Virus record (IMG/VR): IMGVR_UViG_3300032245_000466
Coordinates: 1-26,214 of that record
Strand: one strand, 5' to 3'
Length of the DNA stretch: 26,214 nucleotides
Origin: a virus
Below are positions 1 through 6,087 of the stretch, piece after piece; the first letter of the stretch is position 1, and every line of letters begins with the position of its first letter. Both the position numbers and the translations under genes were made by a program. The notes under the pieces are model-generated. The model worked only from the letters and a program-made list of their open reading frames with translations, did no database searches and was not told the DNA's origin.

Positions 1-26
1 AAAGCCGCGGATTGTTTGTCAGCCAT
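1..26 (-). CDS. Start of a CDS cut by the left edge
   Basis: The minus strand reads ATG at 26-24 followed by codons for MADKQSAA, open to the window edge. A GAGG motif lies 8 bases upstream, which favours this ATG over the one two codons earlier (MPMADK), whose spacing would be only 2 bases. It lies about 30 bases downstream of the zinc-ribbon gene in the same direction. Its position after the terminase in a packaging-to-head order would suit a portal or another head gene, but eight codons cannot show this. Confidence 0.4.
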
Positions 27-58
27 AGGCATGCCCTCGAATGCGAAGGATTATGCCC

Positions 59-355
59 TCACTCACGGCGGCGGTCTATCCATTCCTGTACCGCCTCCAG
101 CAAGGCCTCGGCCTGCCAGTCAGCAATGTCTCCGGGGGCCAGGATCTCAAACCGGCCCTGACATTGACGCACAGTCACGGAGGGCACATCAGGGGCGACC
201 GTGACATCCCACAGCTCAACCAGTCCGTTCATTGGCATAGGAACCTCCCCGAGCTTCATTATTTCATACCGCCCGCAAGAGGTACAAGACCACCTGACCC
301 TTGCGCCAGTCAGATCTGCCTGAGAGAGTAATCCGCCACATTGACACTGCCTCAT
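59..355 (-). CDS. Small zinc-ribbon protein, 98 aa
   Basis: The protein begins MRQCQCGG and has a second knuckle CTSCG around residues 24-28, giving C4, C6, C24 and C27: a likely zinc ribbon. The remainder is a short beta-rich stretch and a helical, charged C-terminus (EALLEAVQEWIDRRRE). I chose the ATG at 355 over the in-frame GTG at 373 because AAAGGGG sits 5-6 bases ahead of the ATG. The gene follows a ~530-base stretch without convincing genes. Function is unknown; zinc ribbons in small phage proteins often mediate nucleic-acid or protein contacts, which is inference here. Confidence 0.7.
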   Translation of the reverse strand: MRQCQCGGLLSQADLTGARVRWSCTSCGRYEIMKLGEVPMPMNGLVELWDVTVAPDVPSVTVRQCQGRFEILAPGDIADWQAEALLEAVQEWIDRRRE

Positions 356-373
356 CGCGCCCCCTTTACACAC

Positions 374-756
374 TGGTGGTGGGAATCAGGCTCGGCTGGG
401 CAAAGAACTGCCTTCAGACACCCGAAGGTGCCATCCGGCACATTCCCACACTGTATGGAGCCAACCGAGTGTTCCGTATGGGAGCCGCCTCACTGCGTGT
501 TGAGCGACCCTCAAGGCTTTCCGGCACATCGCGCCGTCTTGCACAGCCCTTGATCCTGCCCCGCTACCCGGTGGACTTACACCCCCGGACAGGTCAGGAA
601 GACCCCTGTTTGCGCCTGCATCTTCTGTGCGCTCTCGCCCCAGATCAGAACGTTGTAGGCCCGGTGGACTGCGCCCTACGCCTTGCGGCTTCCTGCGCTT
701 CCCTCATGCCGGCCCATAACCCGATAGACCCCTAGGACAAGGTTGCGGCCACAAAG
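374..756 (-). other. Gene-free, highly structured region; possible extension of the ncRNA
   Basis: I see no convincing gene here. The minus strand contains a run of stable stem-loops: GCGC/GCGC enclosing GCC-GCAA-GGC (GNRA loop, about 701-676); TCTG/CAGA enclosing GC-GAGA-GC; GGTG/CACC with loop TAAGTC; TCAAGG/CCTTGA enclosing CGGCGC-GAT-GTGCCG; TCCC plus ACACT paired with AGTGT plus GGGA; GGCACC-TTCG-GGTGTC (UUCG loop); and GGCA/TGCC just before the zinc-ribbon gene. So many hairpins capped by classical tetraloops suggest a functional RNA. It may be read through from the promoter at 912-939 or be an independent element. Confidence 0.5.
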
Positions 757-858
757 CAAAAAACCCATTGGTGAACGAGCTTTAGGCTTGGTTGCCGCAT
801 ACAGGCCCGAAGGCACCGGAATCCTGTAGCTTTGACGAAGCCCGCTCACCAATGGGTT
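757..858 (-). terminator. Long-stem terminator-like element of the candidate RNA
   Basis: Bases 838-858 and 762-782 pair perfectly over 21 bp on the minus strand, allowing two G-U wobbles. TTTTTT follows directly at 763-758. The loop is unusually large (about 55 nt) but itself folded. It may terminate transcription, or the stem may be an internal helix of a longer RNA continuing to about 374. Confidence 0.55.
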
Positions 859-905
859 CGCGAGTGCGTTGTGCCTTAACTACGACGGGTTACCAATCCG
901 TCGAT
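757..905 (-). ncRNA. Candidate structured small RNA, about 150 nt
   Basis: The transcript is inferred from a strong promoter whose start should fall near 905 and an intrinsic-terminator-like T-run ending near 758. The 5' part forms CGACGG-ATTGGTAAC-CCGTCG. The body is closed by a 21-bp stem (838-858 with 762-782, two G-U pairs). Its large loop carries a second hairpin, TACAG/CTGTA with an inner GCC-TTCG-GGC. The 5' loop ATTGGT could also pair with ACCAAT in the terminator's 3' arm, so two folds compete. There is no significant reading frame and no tRNA cloverleaf. I cannot assign an Rfam family; large phage RNAs such as GOLLD are a candidate to test. Confidence 0.6.
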
Positions 906-911
906 GGCTGG

Positions 912-939
912 ATTATACGTCCTTGCAGTGCTGTGTCAA
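912..939 (-). promoter_or_regulatory. Near-consensus sigma70 promoter
   Basis: On the minus strand TTGACA (939-934) is followed by a 16-base spacer and a perfect TATAAT (917-912). The predicted start is around 905. It is the best promoter match I found in the window and points into the structured gene-free region rather than at a protein gene. The direct repeat GTGTTGA occurs just upstream and overlaps the -35. Confidence 0.75.
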
Positions 940-1037
940 CACCCATCAGCACATATCAACACCGACTATGCATATCGGCCCGACCTGTCTAATTTCGGGC
1001 GTTTTCTGTACAGGTCAGCTTCTTGAGATCGACTGTG

Positions 1038-1244
1038 TCATTCAGCCACCCAAACAGCTTTCCCGCCCGTTGGTTCAACGTCCTCGAACTTGAGGCGAAT
1101 GTATTGCTGACCGGGCACGCCTGCGGACTGGACGTAGCCCATGACGCCCCATTCTTTTGGCTCAGTGACAACAACGATGCAGCCTCCGAAAGTTTCGACA
1201 GACGGATTGACCTGCACCAAGTCGCCAAAGTTGTAGTTGCTCAT
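1038..1244 (-). CDS. Small beta-rich phage protein, 68 aa
   Basis: Starts MSNYNFGDLVQV with AGAAGG five bases ahead of the ATG. The alternating hydrophobic pattern (GGCIVVVTEPKEWGVMGYVQ, QQYIRLKFEDVE) predicts a compact beta barrel, and the -GDLVQV- opening resembles SH3-like phage proteins. It lies 33 bases after terL in the same direction. Function unknown. The 130 bases between it and the ncRNA start hold the promoter and two weak inverted repeats (GACCTGT 982-988 with ACAGGTC 1010-1016; CCGA/TCGG 962-978). Confidence 0.7.
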   Translation of the reverse strand: MSNYNFGDLVQVNPSVETFGGCIVVVTEPKEWGVMGYVQSAGVPGQQYIRLKFEDVEPTGGKAVWVAE

Positions 1245-1277
1245 AGGCCTTCTACTTTAACAGATTGGAAAAGACGA

Positions 1278-2699
1278 TCAGATGGCGTAGGGGTTCTCGC
1301 GCTTCCTGCCCCCGGCGTCGATCACATCGTCCTCGTCATAGTCGTCCGGGGCTGGGCCGTCAATGTCGATGAAGCCAGCATCCCGCAGGAACCGCAGGGC
1401 CTGGGTCGTGGCATCCACAAAGTCATCGTGGGTCGTGTCGGGGAAGGCGCAGAGCTGCGAGACCAGGGGCTCGGCCCAGTCCCGCACATAGCCTGGGCGC
1501 TGGCTGGACTCGGGTATCCAGACGCGGCCTCGAGCAAAGAGGGAGGACACGATGTTCAGGCGCTGCATCTTGTCGGCCTTGCCTGGGTTGTAGGCCCGCA
1601 CCGGCATATGCGCCCGCTGGAGGTCCTGGATCAGGCTGATGCCCGCGGACTTGTCCTCGATCAGGATCAGGTCCACGCGCTTTCTGTCCCGGCCTTCCCC
1701 GTAGACCACCTCGTACTCGTCCTGAACCTTGGGGCGCAGATCCGGATACTGGAGGCGATCCTGCCAGCAGTCCAGCAGCAGGGCAGACATCGGGCCGTCC
1801 ATGGGCTTGAAGACGCCCCAGGTCGTAGCCGCGGTGGGATCGTTGATGGTCTTCTCGCTGGTGGCGCAGTCGTAGGACTGGAGGATGTACTCAAACTTGG
1901 GGAACGGCTTGTCCACCGGCCAGAGCTTGAGCATGTCCCGCTTGACGATGCCAGCCTCCTCCGGATCAATGATCTCAGCGTAGATCTCCTGCCTGCCCAG
2001 CTTCGTCCCCTCGTACTGCAAGATTTGCTTTTGGAAGCTCGGGGCGAGGTTGGCAAGGTTGGCGTAGGTCGAGGCCGTGGTTAGGTGGACATCGTCGCCC
2101 TCCCGCCCCACCAGATCCACGATGAGGTCTTTCGGTTTAGGCGTGGTGGTGCAGAGGATGCGGGTTCTCTTGCCCAGGCGCACGCCGAACATGATCTGGT
2201 CCCAGGCGTCTTGCAGATAGTCCCAGGCGGCCAGCTCGTCGCACCAAGCCCCGTGAAACTGCGGCCCTCGGAAGCGCTCAGGCTCCGACGCAGGAATCCC
2301 CTTGATCAGGCTCCCGTTGATCAGCTTGAGCTCGTGGTAGGCCTTGTTGTAGTCCTCGATCAGGGCCTGGGGGATGATGTTGATCAGCCCCGAGTCACCC
2401 TCAAAGCAGGTGGCCCGAACGTCAGCAGAGGTAGGGGCAGCAACAAGCCAGCGGGTCCCTGGCTCCTTCCAAGCCCACCAGCCTACCTGCTCGGCAGCGG
2501 TTCGGGTCTTACCGGCGCCGCGGCCAGCAAGAAGCAGCCAGATCGTCCACCAGTCGCCGGAGGGCAGGATCTGGTGGTCGTGGGCTGTGGCAAGCCACTT
2601 GGAGCGCCACTCGAAGGCGGCACGCTCCTCAGCAGGAAGCAGGGCGTACTGGCGGCGGGTCTTTTCATCGCGCAGCAGCTCGAGCAGCGGGTCGCTCAT
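1278..2699 (-). CDS. terL: Terminase large subunit
   Basis: Motor and nuclease of DNA packaging, 473 aa. It translocates phage DNA into the prohead through the portal and cuts at headful or site. Walker A GRGAGKT is at residues 59-65, Walker B AWCDELA at 151-157 (D154, E155), and the coupling motif CTTTPKP at 183-189. The C-terminal RNase H-like nuclease shows QSYDCA with its acidic residue, LILIEDKSAG, and DFVDATTQALRF near the end. Length and motif order fit the Terminase_6-type family. The ATG overlaps the terS stop by four bases, so the two are translationally coupled. Confidence 0.95.
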   Translation of the reverse strand: MSDPLLELLRDEKTRRQYALLPAEERAAFEWRSKWLATAHDHQILPSGDWWTIWLLLAGRGAGKTRTAAEQVGWWAWKEPGTRWLVAAPTSADVRATCFEGDSGLINIIPQALIEDYNKAYHELKLINGSLIKGIPASEPERFRGPQFHGAWCDELAAWDYLQDAWDQIMFGVRLGKRTRILCTTTPKPKDLIVDLVGREGDDVHLTTASTYANLANLAPSFQKQILQYEGTKLGRQEIYAEIIDPEEAGIVKRDMLKLWPVDKPFPKFEYILQSYDCATSEKTINDPTAATTWGVFKPMDGPMSALLLDCWQDRLQYPDLRPKVQDEYEVVYGEGRDRKRVDLILIEDKSAGISLIQDLQRAHMPVRAYNPGKADKMQRLNIVSSLFARGRVWIPESSQRPGYVRDWAEPLVSQLCAFPDTTHDDFVDATTQALRFLRDAGFIDIDGPAPDDYDEDDVIDAGGRKRENPYAI

Positions 2700-3292
2700 T
2701 CCTTGGCCTGACGGCGGGTCTCGAGCGTGGTCAGCAGGGTGTCGAACAGGCTGATGTCTACCTGCGTCTTCAGGGGGTTCTCAGCATCCCCAGCCAGTTG
2801 CACCCGGTCGCCGTACCGCTTGGGGTTCCACTTGGCCAGCAGCTTGAGCTTGATGTCAGCCCTGGCCTTGATGAGCTGGACATAGCCAGAGTCCACCCGG
2901 CCACCCCCCTCGGACAGGATGCGCTCAGGCTCCAGGCAGGTCTCGATGTAGATCTCCTCAGCAATGGCGTCCTGGCCCATTTCACGAGCGCGTGCGATGG
3001 CTACGGAAAGACCGACCCCGGCATCCCCCAAAGCATCGTCCCTTGTCATCCAGTCGTAGATCGTCTGCCATGCTGGCATATCGTCGTCACGGCATATCTG
3101 GCGCAGTGGCTCCCCGTCAGCAAGACGCTCACAGATCTCTTGAGCGATCTCAGGGGTGTACTTAGATGGGCGTCCGGTCTTTTTGCGCGGCGCGTCCTTT
3201 GCAGACTCGGCAGCTTTGGCAATGGCCTCAGAAGCCACCTTTTCGGGCTTTTGGGGCGCTTTCTTGCGGCGGGAAGGGTTGGTGTCGGCCAT
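2696..3292 (-). CDS. terS: Terminase small subunit
   Basis: Recognises phage DNA and loads TerL, 198 aa. A lysine/alanine-rich N-terminus (1-38) precedes GRPSKYTPEIAQEICERLAD (about 40-59) and a helix-turn-helix (EPLRQICRDDDMPAWQTIYDWM). This is the signature of the Sf6-type terminase small subunit family. A helical oligomerisation region and a KWNPKRYGDRV motif follow. An AAAGGAG motif lies about 12 bases upstream of the start. It sits directly before terL with an ATGA overlap. Confidence 0.92.
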   Translation of the reverse strand: MADTNPSRRKKAPQKPEKVASEAIAKAAESAKDAPRKKTGRPSKYTPEIAQEICERLADGEPLRQICRDDDMPAWQTIYDWMTRDDALGDAGVGLSVAIARAREMGQDAIAEEIYIETCLEPERILSEGGGRVDSGYVQLIKARADIKLKLLAKWNPKRYGDRVQLAGDAENPLKTQVDISLFDTLLTTLETRRQAKE

Positions 3293-3308
3293 GGGTCAAA
3301 CGGCTCCT

Positions 3309-3476
3309 TTACGGGGAGTTTATAGCCTCCCCAGCTTTCTGGCAAAGAGTGCGGGCTAACTGACGCACCCTTTTGACCTCCGCCTCTGGCACCCACACCT
3401 CCAGCCGCACCAGCCCCAGCTTCTTTCGGCGCTCGCGTAGGGCTTGCTGGCGCTCTTTGAGTGTCTTGTCTGTCAT
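3309..3476 (-). CDS. 55-aa helical protein, possible ribbon-helix-helix
   Basis: A short gene ahead of terS, starting MTDKTLKERQQALRERRKK and ending AGEAINSP before TAA at 3311-3309. The N-terminus is a strongly basic amphipathic helix; the middle LGLVRLEVWVPEAEVKRVRQLA reads like a beta strand followed by helices, as in Arc/MetJ-type ribbon-helix-helix proteins. It lies 5 bases after the preceding CDS and 17 bases before terS. The coding frame uses ordinary codons throughout and fits a gap that would otherwise be empty. A DNA-binding role is inference. Confidence 0.7.
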   Translation of the reverse strand: MTDKTLKERQQALRERRKKLGLVRLEVWVPEAEVKRVRQLARTLCQKAGEAINSP

Positions 3477-3480
3477 AGTG

Positions 3481-4161
3481 TTAAATTTTAGCTGGCTGTT
3501 GGATCTTGTAGTCGTGAAAGACGGCGCCCTTGGTTTTGTCCCCTACTTCGCAGTTGGTGACCCAGACCTTCTTGCCGGACTTTTTCATCGTCCTCCAGTG
3601 CCCGCGGCGCTCATGCCACCTGGGGCTGGCGTGCGTACCCCCCAGGTCCGGGCCTCGAGGCTTTGCTGGCGCAATGGTGATGGTCGTCCAGTCGTAGGTC
3701 GGCACCTTGCCCTGGCGGAGCTTCTTCTCCCAGTTGGCCCGCTTGACCGGCAGGTACCCGGTGGCAGGAGTGGTCTCCAGGGACTCGAGGAAAGCCGCCA
3801 CGAAGGCCAGGACGCCGGTTGCGTGGCTGGTGCGGTAGTCAAAGGGACTGCCGTCCTTGTGCCGGACTTTGACTCCCCCCTCGTCCACTTTGTAGAAGAA
3901 CCCTGGGATGTCGTGGATCTTGGTCTTGTCCCACTGAAGCCCAGCCACCACGGTGAGCTCATCAACGCGGGAGACAAACAGCAGGACCTTCTTGTCCTCG
4001 TAGGCGCATACCAGCGCCGTCTGGGGGAAGGGCAGATCCCTGGATAGCACCTCGGCGTTGATGGCTTGCTCTCGCTTGTACGCGGCGCTCATGTCGAACC
4101 AGTGGTTCTCGACCGCGGCCTCCACGTTCATGGAGACCATCTCTTGGATGAGGGGGGTCAC
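3481..4161 (-). CDS. Conserved phage protein with histidine/arginine-rich C-terminus, 226 aa
   Basis: The N-terminal half is mixed alpha/beta (QTALVCAYEDKKVLLFVSRVDELTVV). The C-terminus has a distinctive stretch around residues 176-205: GGTHASPRWHERRGHWRTMK, then SGKKVWVTNCEVGDKTKG. The HASPR-H-RRGHWR motif recurs in uncharacterised phage proteins and looks like a nucleic-acid or metal-binding module; its role is unknown. The gene overlaps the upstream 85-aa gene by ATGA, showing tight translational coupling. Confidence 0.8.
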   Translation of the reverse strand: MTPLIQEMVSMNVEAAVENHWFDMSAAYKREQAINAEVLSRDLPFPQTALVCAYEDKKVLLFVSRVDELTVVAGLQWDKTKIHDIPGFFYKVDEGGVKVRHKDGSPFDYRTSHATGVLAFVAAFLESLETTPATGYLPVKRANWEKKLRQGKVPTYDWTTITIAPAKPRGPDLGGTHASPRWHERRGHWRTMKKSGKKVWVTNCEVGDKTKGAVFHDYKIQQPAKI

Positions 4162-4415
4162 AACATGCGCTCCTGATGTTTATCCATGTAGTCCTTCTTA
4201 AGCCACTCAATCCCGCCAACGAACTCGTAGACGTTGTGATGGGGGGAGAAACACGACATCCGGGTGCCGTCCGCGGCAAAGCCCATGCCGACAAAGCTGC
4301 GAAGGTTCCCGCTCTTGGCGTCCTCCAGCACAACCTCGAGCATCTTGACCAGCCCCTCGATGGGCTCTTGCTCGTGGAAGGGAACCTGCCCCGGGAGGGT
4401 TTTGATGTTGCTCAT
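4158..4415 (-). CDS. Hypothetical protein, 85 aa
   Basis: Starts MSNIKTLPGQVPFHEQEP; contains a helix (EGLVKMLEVVLEDAKSG), a glycine/phenylalanine strand region (RSFVGMGFAADGTRMSCFSP) and a charged C-terminus (EWLKKDYMDKHQERML). ATGA overlaps on both sides place it in the accessory operon. No recognised domain. Confidence 0.75.
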   Translation of the reverse strand: MSNIKTLPGQVPFHEQEPIEGLVKMLEVVLEDAKSGNLRSFVGMGFAADGTRMSCFSPHHNVYEFVGGIEWLKKDYMDKHQERML

Positions 4416-4720
4416 GCTTGCCCCCTAGCTCGGATGGCGGCAATACACTCGTCCGCGCCAACAAGATCCACGGCGTCGCAGGCTTTAATGCAGGCCTCGC
4501 GTTCGGCTGCCGCCCCTGCAATTACGCCTTCCATGTAGGCCTGCTCAAACTCGGCCTGAAGCTCCTCCCGCATATCCTTGGCAATTCCTACCACTCGCTT
4601 GCGCTCGGATGTGACAACTAGGGCGGCAAAGCGCTCGAGTTCCTGAACTGTTCGTTCAAACCCATCAGGCTTCCAACCGTTGGCCTTCTCGTACAAGCGA
4701 AGTATGTCGTCTCGGTTCAT
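4412..4720 (-). CDS. Small helical 'EREAC/AIRARG' family protein, 102 aa (copy 1)
   Basis: The start at MNRDDILRLYEKANGW matches the MxRDDI start of its paralogues; a longer upstream frame is low complexity and unlikely. The protein is nearly all helix, with ERFAAL, AAEREACIKACDAV and a C-terminal CIAAIRARGQA. The same segments recur at 5719-6087 and 6084-6305, so it is one of an in-window paralogue set. Its 3' end carries the nucleotide repeat CCCCCTAGCxCGGATGGCGG. Function unknown. ATGA overlap with the 85-aa gene. Confidence 0.78.
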   Translation of the reverse strand: MNRDDILRLYEKANGWKPDGFERTVQELERFAALVVTSERKRVVGIAKDMREELQAEFEQAYMEGVIAGAAAEREACIKACDAVDLVGADECIAAIRARGQA

Positions 4721-4721
4721 C

Positions 4722-4985
4722 TCAGGCCTCCGGGTTGAATTCAGGATCGACCAGCATGCCAGCCCCACGCAGGGCGTGGACCACCTTGGCGGGCAGATAG
4801 TCGCCGGTGCCGTCGTAGTCCGACAGGGCGAGCTTGCCGCCGTACTCAACGAACCAAAGGCCGCCGCCCTCGACGCCGTTCTTGTGCTCCCAGTAGCCGT
4901 ACTTGGCCGCGGGGTCCACCCCGACAACCCCCAGATCAGGGCCGTCACCGTAGGGCTTGAGGTTGATGGTGTAGTTGTATTTCAT
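4722..4985 (-). CDS. Hypothetical protein, 87 aa
   Basis: Starts MKYNYTINLKPYGDGPDLGV with GGAG nine bases upstream, which sets the start against longer in-frame alternatives that run into low-complexity sequence. Aromatic, glycine-rich strands (KYGYWEHKNGVEGGGLWFVE, YGGKLALSDYDGTGDYLP) suggest a small beta fold. It ends 1 base before the next start. No known family. Confidence 0.72.
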   Translation of the reverse strand: MKYNYTINLKPYGDGPDLGVVGVDPAAKYGYWEHKNGVEGGGLWFVEYGGKLALSDYDGTGDYLPAKVVHALRGAGMLVDPEFNPEA

Positions 4986-5002
4986 GGTGGTTCTCCAGAT
5001 GA

Positions 5003-5016
5003 GGCCCCGAAGGGCC
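5003..5016 (-). promoter_or_regulatory. UUCG-capped intercistronic hairpin
   Basis: In the 37-base gap between two minus-strand genes the RNA forms GGCCC-UUCG-GGGCC, a very stable 5-bp hairpin. It lies directly before the GGAG ribosome binding site of the 87-aa gene. There is no T-run, so it is more likely to affect mRNA stability or translation than to terminate. Confidence 0.5.
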
Positions 5017-5022
5017 GGTTGA

Positions 5023-5331
5023 TTAAGCGGGGCAGCCAGCCATCCACCAGCGACCGACGCGGATCGCTTTAACGCGGGCTTCAGAGCAGGTGCCGAACAG
5101 ATCGCAAAACACGCGGTCGCCATCGACGAACACGGCAGCTTCTGCGTCATAGCCAAAGTCGGTGACCTTCAGAACCACACGCTGACCGGCGCCATTGGTC
5201 ATGCGGCCAACGATGATCTCGTTCACTTCCGGCTGTTCTTCGCGGCCAAGATCGCCACGATCAAAACCATCCCAACGGCTGTTGTCGGGCTGGCTGGCGA
5301 GGTGCTCTTCGTATTGGTTGGCGTAGGTCAT
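5023..5331 (-). CDS. Hypothetical protein, 102 aa
   Basis: Acidic N-terminus (MTYANQYEEHLASQPDNSRW), then a strand-rich domain (NEIIVGRMTNGAGQRVVLKV, AEAAVFVDGDRVFCDLFGTC) and a basic, tryptophan-containing end (KAIRVGRWWMAGCPA). GGAG lies nine bases before the ATG. It is the first gene after the candidate promoter at 5361-5389. No recognised family. Confidence 0.75.
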   Translation of the reverse strand: MTYANQYEEHLASQPDNSRWDGFDRGDLGREEQPEVNEIIVGRMTNGAGQRVVLKVTDFGYDAEAAVFVDGDRVFCDLFGTCSEARVKAIRVGRWWMAGCPA

Positions 5332-5360
5332 TTGCGTTTGCTCCGGTTGGTTGATGGCTC

Positions 5361-5389
5361 TATTCTGCCACTGTTACCGGTAACGTCAA
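5361..5389 (-). promoter_or_regulatory. Candidate promoter with embedded 12-bp palindrome
   Basis: On the minus strand TTGACG (5389-5384) and AGAATA (5366-5361) are 17 bases apart. The -10 is weak. The perfect palindrome GTTACCGGTAAC (5373-5384) fills much of the spacer, a classical repressor position. It lies about 30 bases upstream of the 102-aa gene, in the 95-base gap 5332-5426, which otherwise holds no gene. Confidence 0.45.
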
Positions 5390-5426
5390 CAAAAAGATGT
5401 TTATGGCCCAGCGGGGACCGATAGGC

Positions 5427-5624
5427 TCAATCTATAGGTCGTTTGAGGCGATCCCAGTGGACAGCCAGGACCACTCGGTTGGTGATGCCGGTGCGCTCCC
5501 TGATCCTGAACAGGATCTTCTCTAGGGCGCGGATGTCGATGTCGATGGCTCGGGAGATCGCCTTGTTGCAGCCGTGCTCGCACAGGGCGTCCAGCACCTG
5601 GGCCTGCCTCTTGGTGACCCTCAT
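5427..5624 (-). CDS. LuxR/GerE-type helix-turn-helix protein, 65 aa
   Basis: MRVTKRQAQVLDALCEHGCN followed by KAISRAIDIDIRALEKILFR and IRERTGITNRVVLAVHWDRL matches the four-helix LuxR C-terminal DNA-binding domain, where the scaffold is T-xRExxVL... G-xxNKxIAxxLxIS-xxTVxxHLxxIxxKLxVxNRxxAV. It is essentially the bare domain without a sensor part, so it may act constitutively or in complex. The ATG overlaps the stop of the 33-aa membrane gene (ATGA), so it depends on coupling rather than its own ribosome site. Probable phage transcription regulator. Confidence 0.8.
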   Translation of the reverse strand: MRVTKRQAQVLDALCEHGCNKAISRAIDIDIRALEKILFRIRERTGITNRVVLAVHWDRLKRPID

Positions 5625-5722
5625 AGGATGAATGGCAGGAACATGACGGTCAGGATGGACATCAGCAGGGGTATCAGGATCAGGATCATCATCAGTCTCT
5701 TACTCAGGTGGGGTTCGCTCAT
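5621..5722 (-). CDS. 33-aa single-span membrane protein
   Basis: Reads MSEPHLSKR, then an unbroken hydrophobic segment rich in Leu, Ile and Met to the C-terminus (LMMILILIPLLMSILTVMFL, PFIL). The start overlaps the upstream stop (ATGA at 5719-5722) and its stop overlaps the next start (ATGA at 5621-5624), strong evidence that it is translated. A small integral membrane protein; a lysis-timing or membrane-modulating role is possible but unproven. Confidence 0.72.
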   Translation of the reverse strand: MSEPHLSKRLMMILILIPLLMSILTVMFLPFIL

Positions 5723-6087
5723 TTTGCCCCCCTAGCGCGGATGGCGGTGGCGCATGTGTTTGCCGCTTCCTTCGCGTCAGCGTAACCAACGCGTTTAGAA
5801 AACGTTTCGCACACCTTCGCACACGCCTCGCGCTCGGCTGCGACTGCCGCTTGCATTTCTTCAAGTGTCTCTAGCACTCCGTGGTAGTCGTCCAGCAGGG
5901 CGTTGAAACGCTCGCGCTCGGCCAGGATTGGATCAGGCGGAGCCTCATATACGGTAGCGTGCTCGTCATTCCTGCCTTGCGTATAGGCAGCCACAATGAG
6001 CTTTTCAAAGCAGACCTCATAAAACTCAGGGAGCCGCTTGGGAAACCCAGCCTCCCGCGCCATGCGGATGATGTCGTCGCGGGTCAT
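5719..6087 (-). CDS. 'EREAC/AIRARG' family protein, 122 aa (copy 2)
   Basis: Starts MTRDDIIRMAREAGFPKRLP, continues with FYEVCFEKLIVAAYTQGRND, a coiled-coil-like helix (AERERFNALLDDYHGVLETL) and AAEREACAKVCETF ... CATAIRARGAK. The insert between the shared ends makes it the longest of the set. The start is set by homology to its neighbours and the ATGA overlap with 6084-6305. Function unknown. Confidence 0.8.
   Translation of the reverse strand: MTRDDIIRMAREAGFPKRLPEFYEVCFEKLIVAAYTQGRNDEHATVYEAPPDPILAERERFNALLDDYHGVLETLEEMQAAVAAEREACAKVCETFSKRVGYADAKEAANTCATAIRARGAK

Noticed and set aside
301-735. Plus-strand frame of 144 codons across the structured region
   Set aside because: It overlaps the real zinc-ribbon gene and the hairpin-rich region on the other strand; no ribosome site or recognisable domain.
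881-905. tRNA-Thr anticodon-like loop TTGGTAA in the ncRNA 5' hairpin
   Set aside because: The loop matches, but no acceptor, D or T arm can be drawn around it and the stem has an A-C mismatch in the tRNA register.
374-905. Group II intron
   Set aside because: No domain V-like hairpin, no GUGYG 5' motif and no reverse transcriptase; kept only as a hypothesis to test.
1023-2711. Long plus-strand open frames opposite terL
   Set aside because: They are exact antisense to the well-supported terminase gene, have odd composition and no family resemblance; high GC creates such frames.
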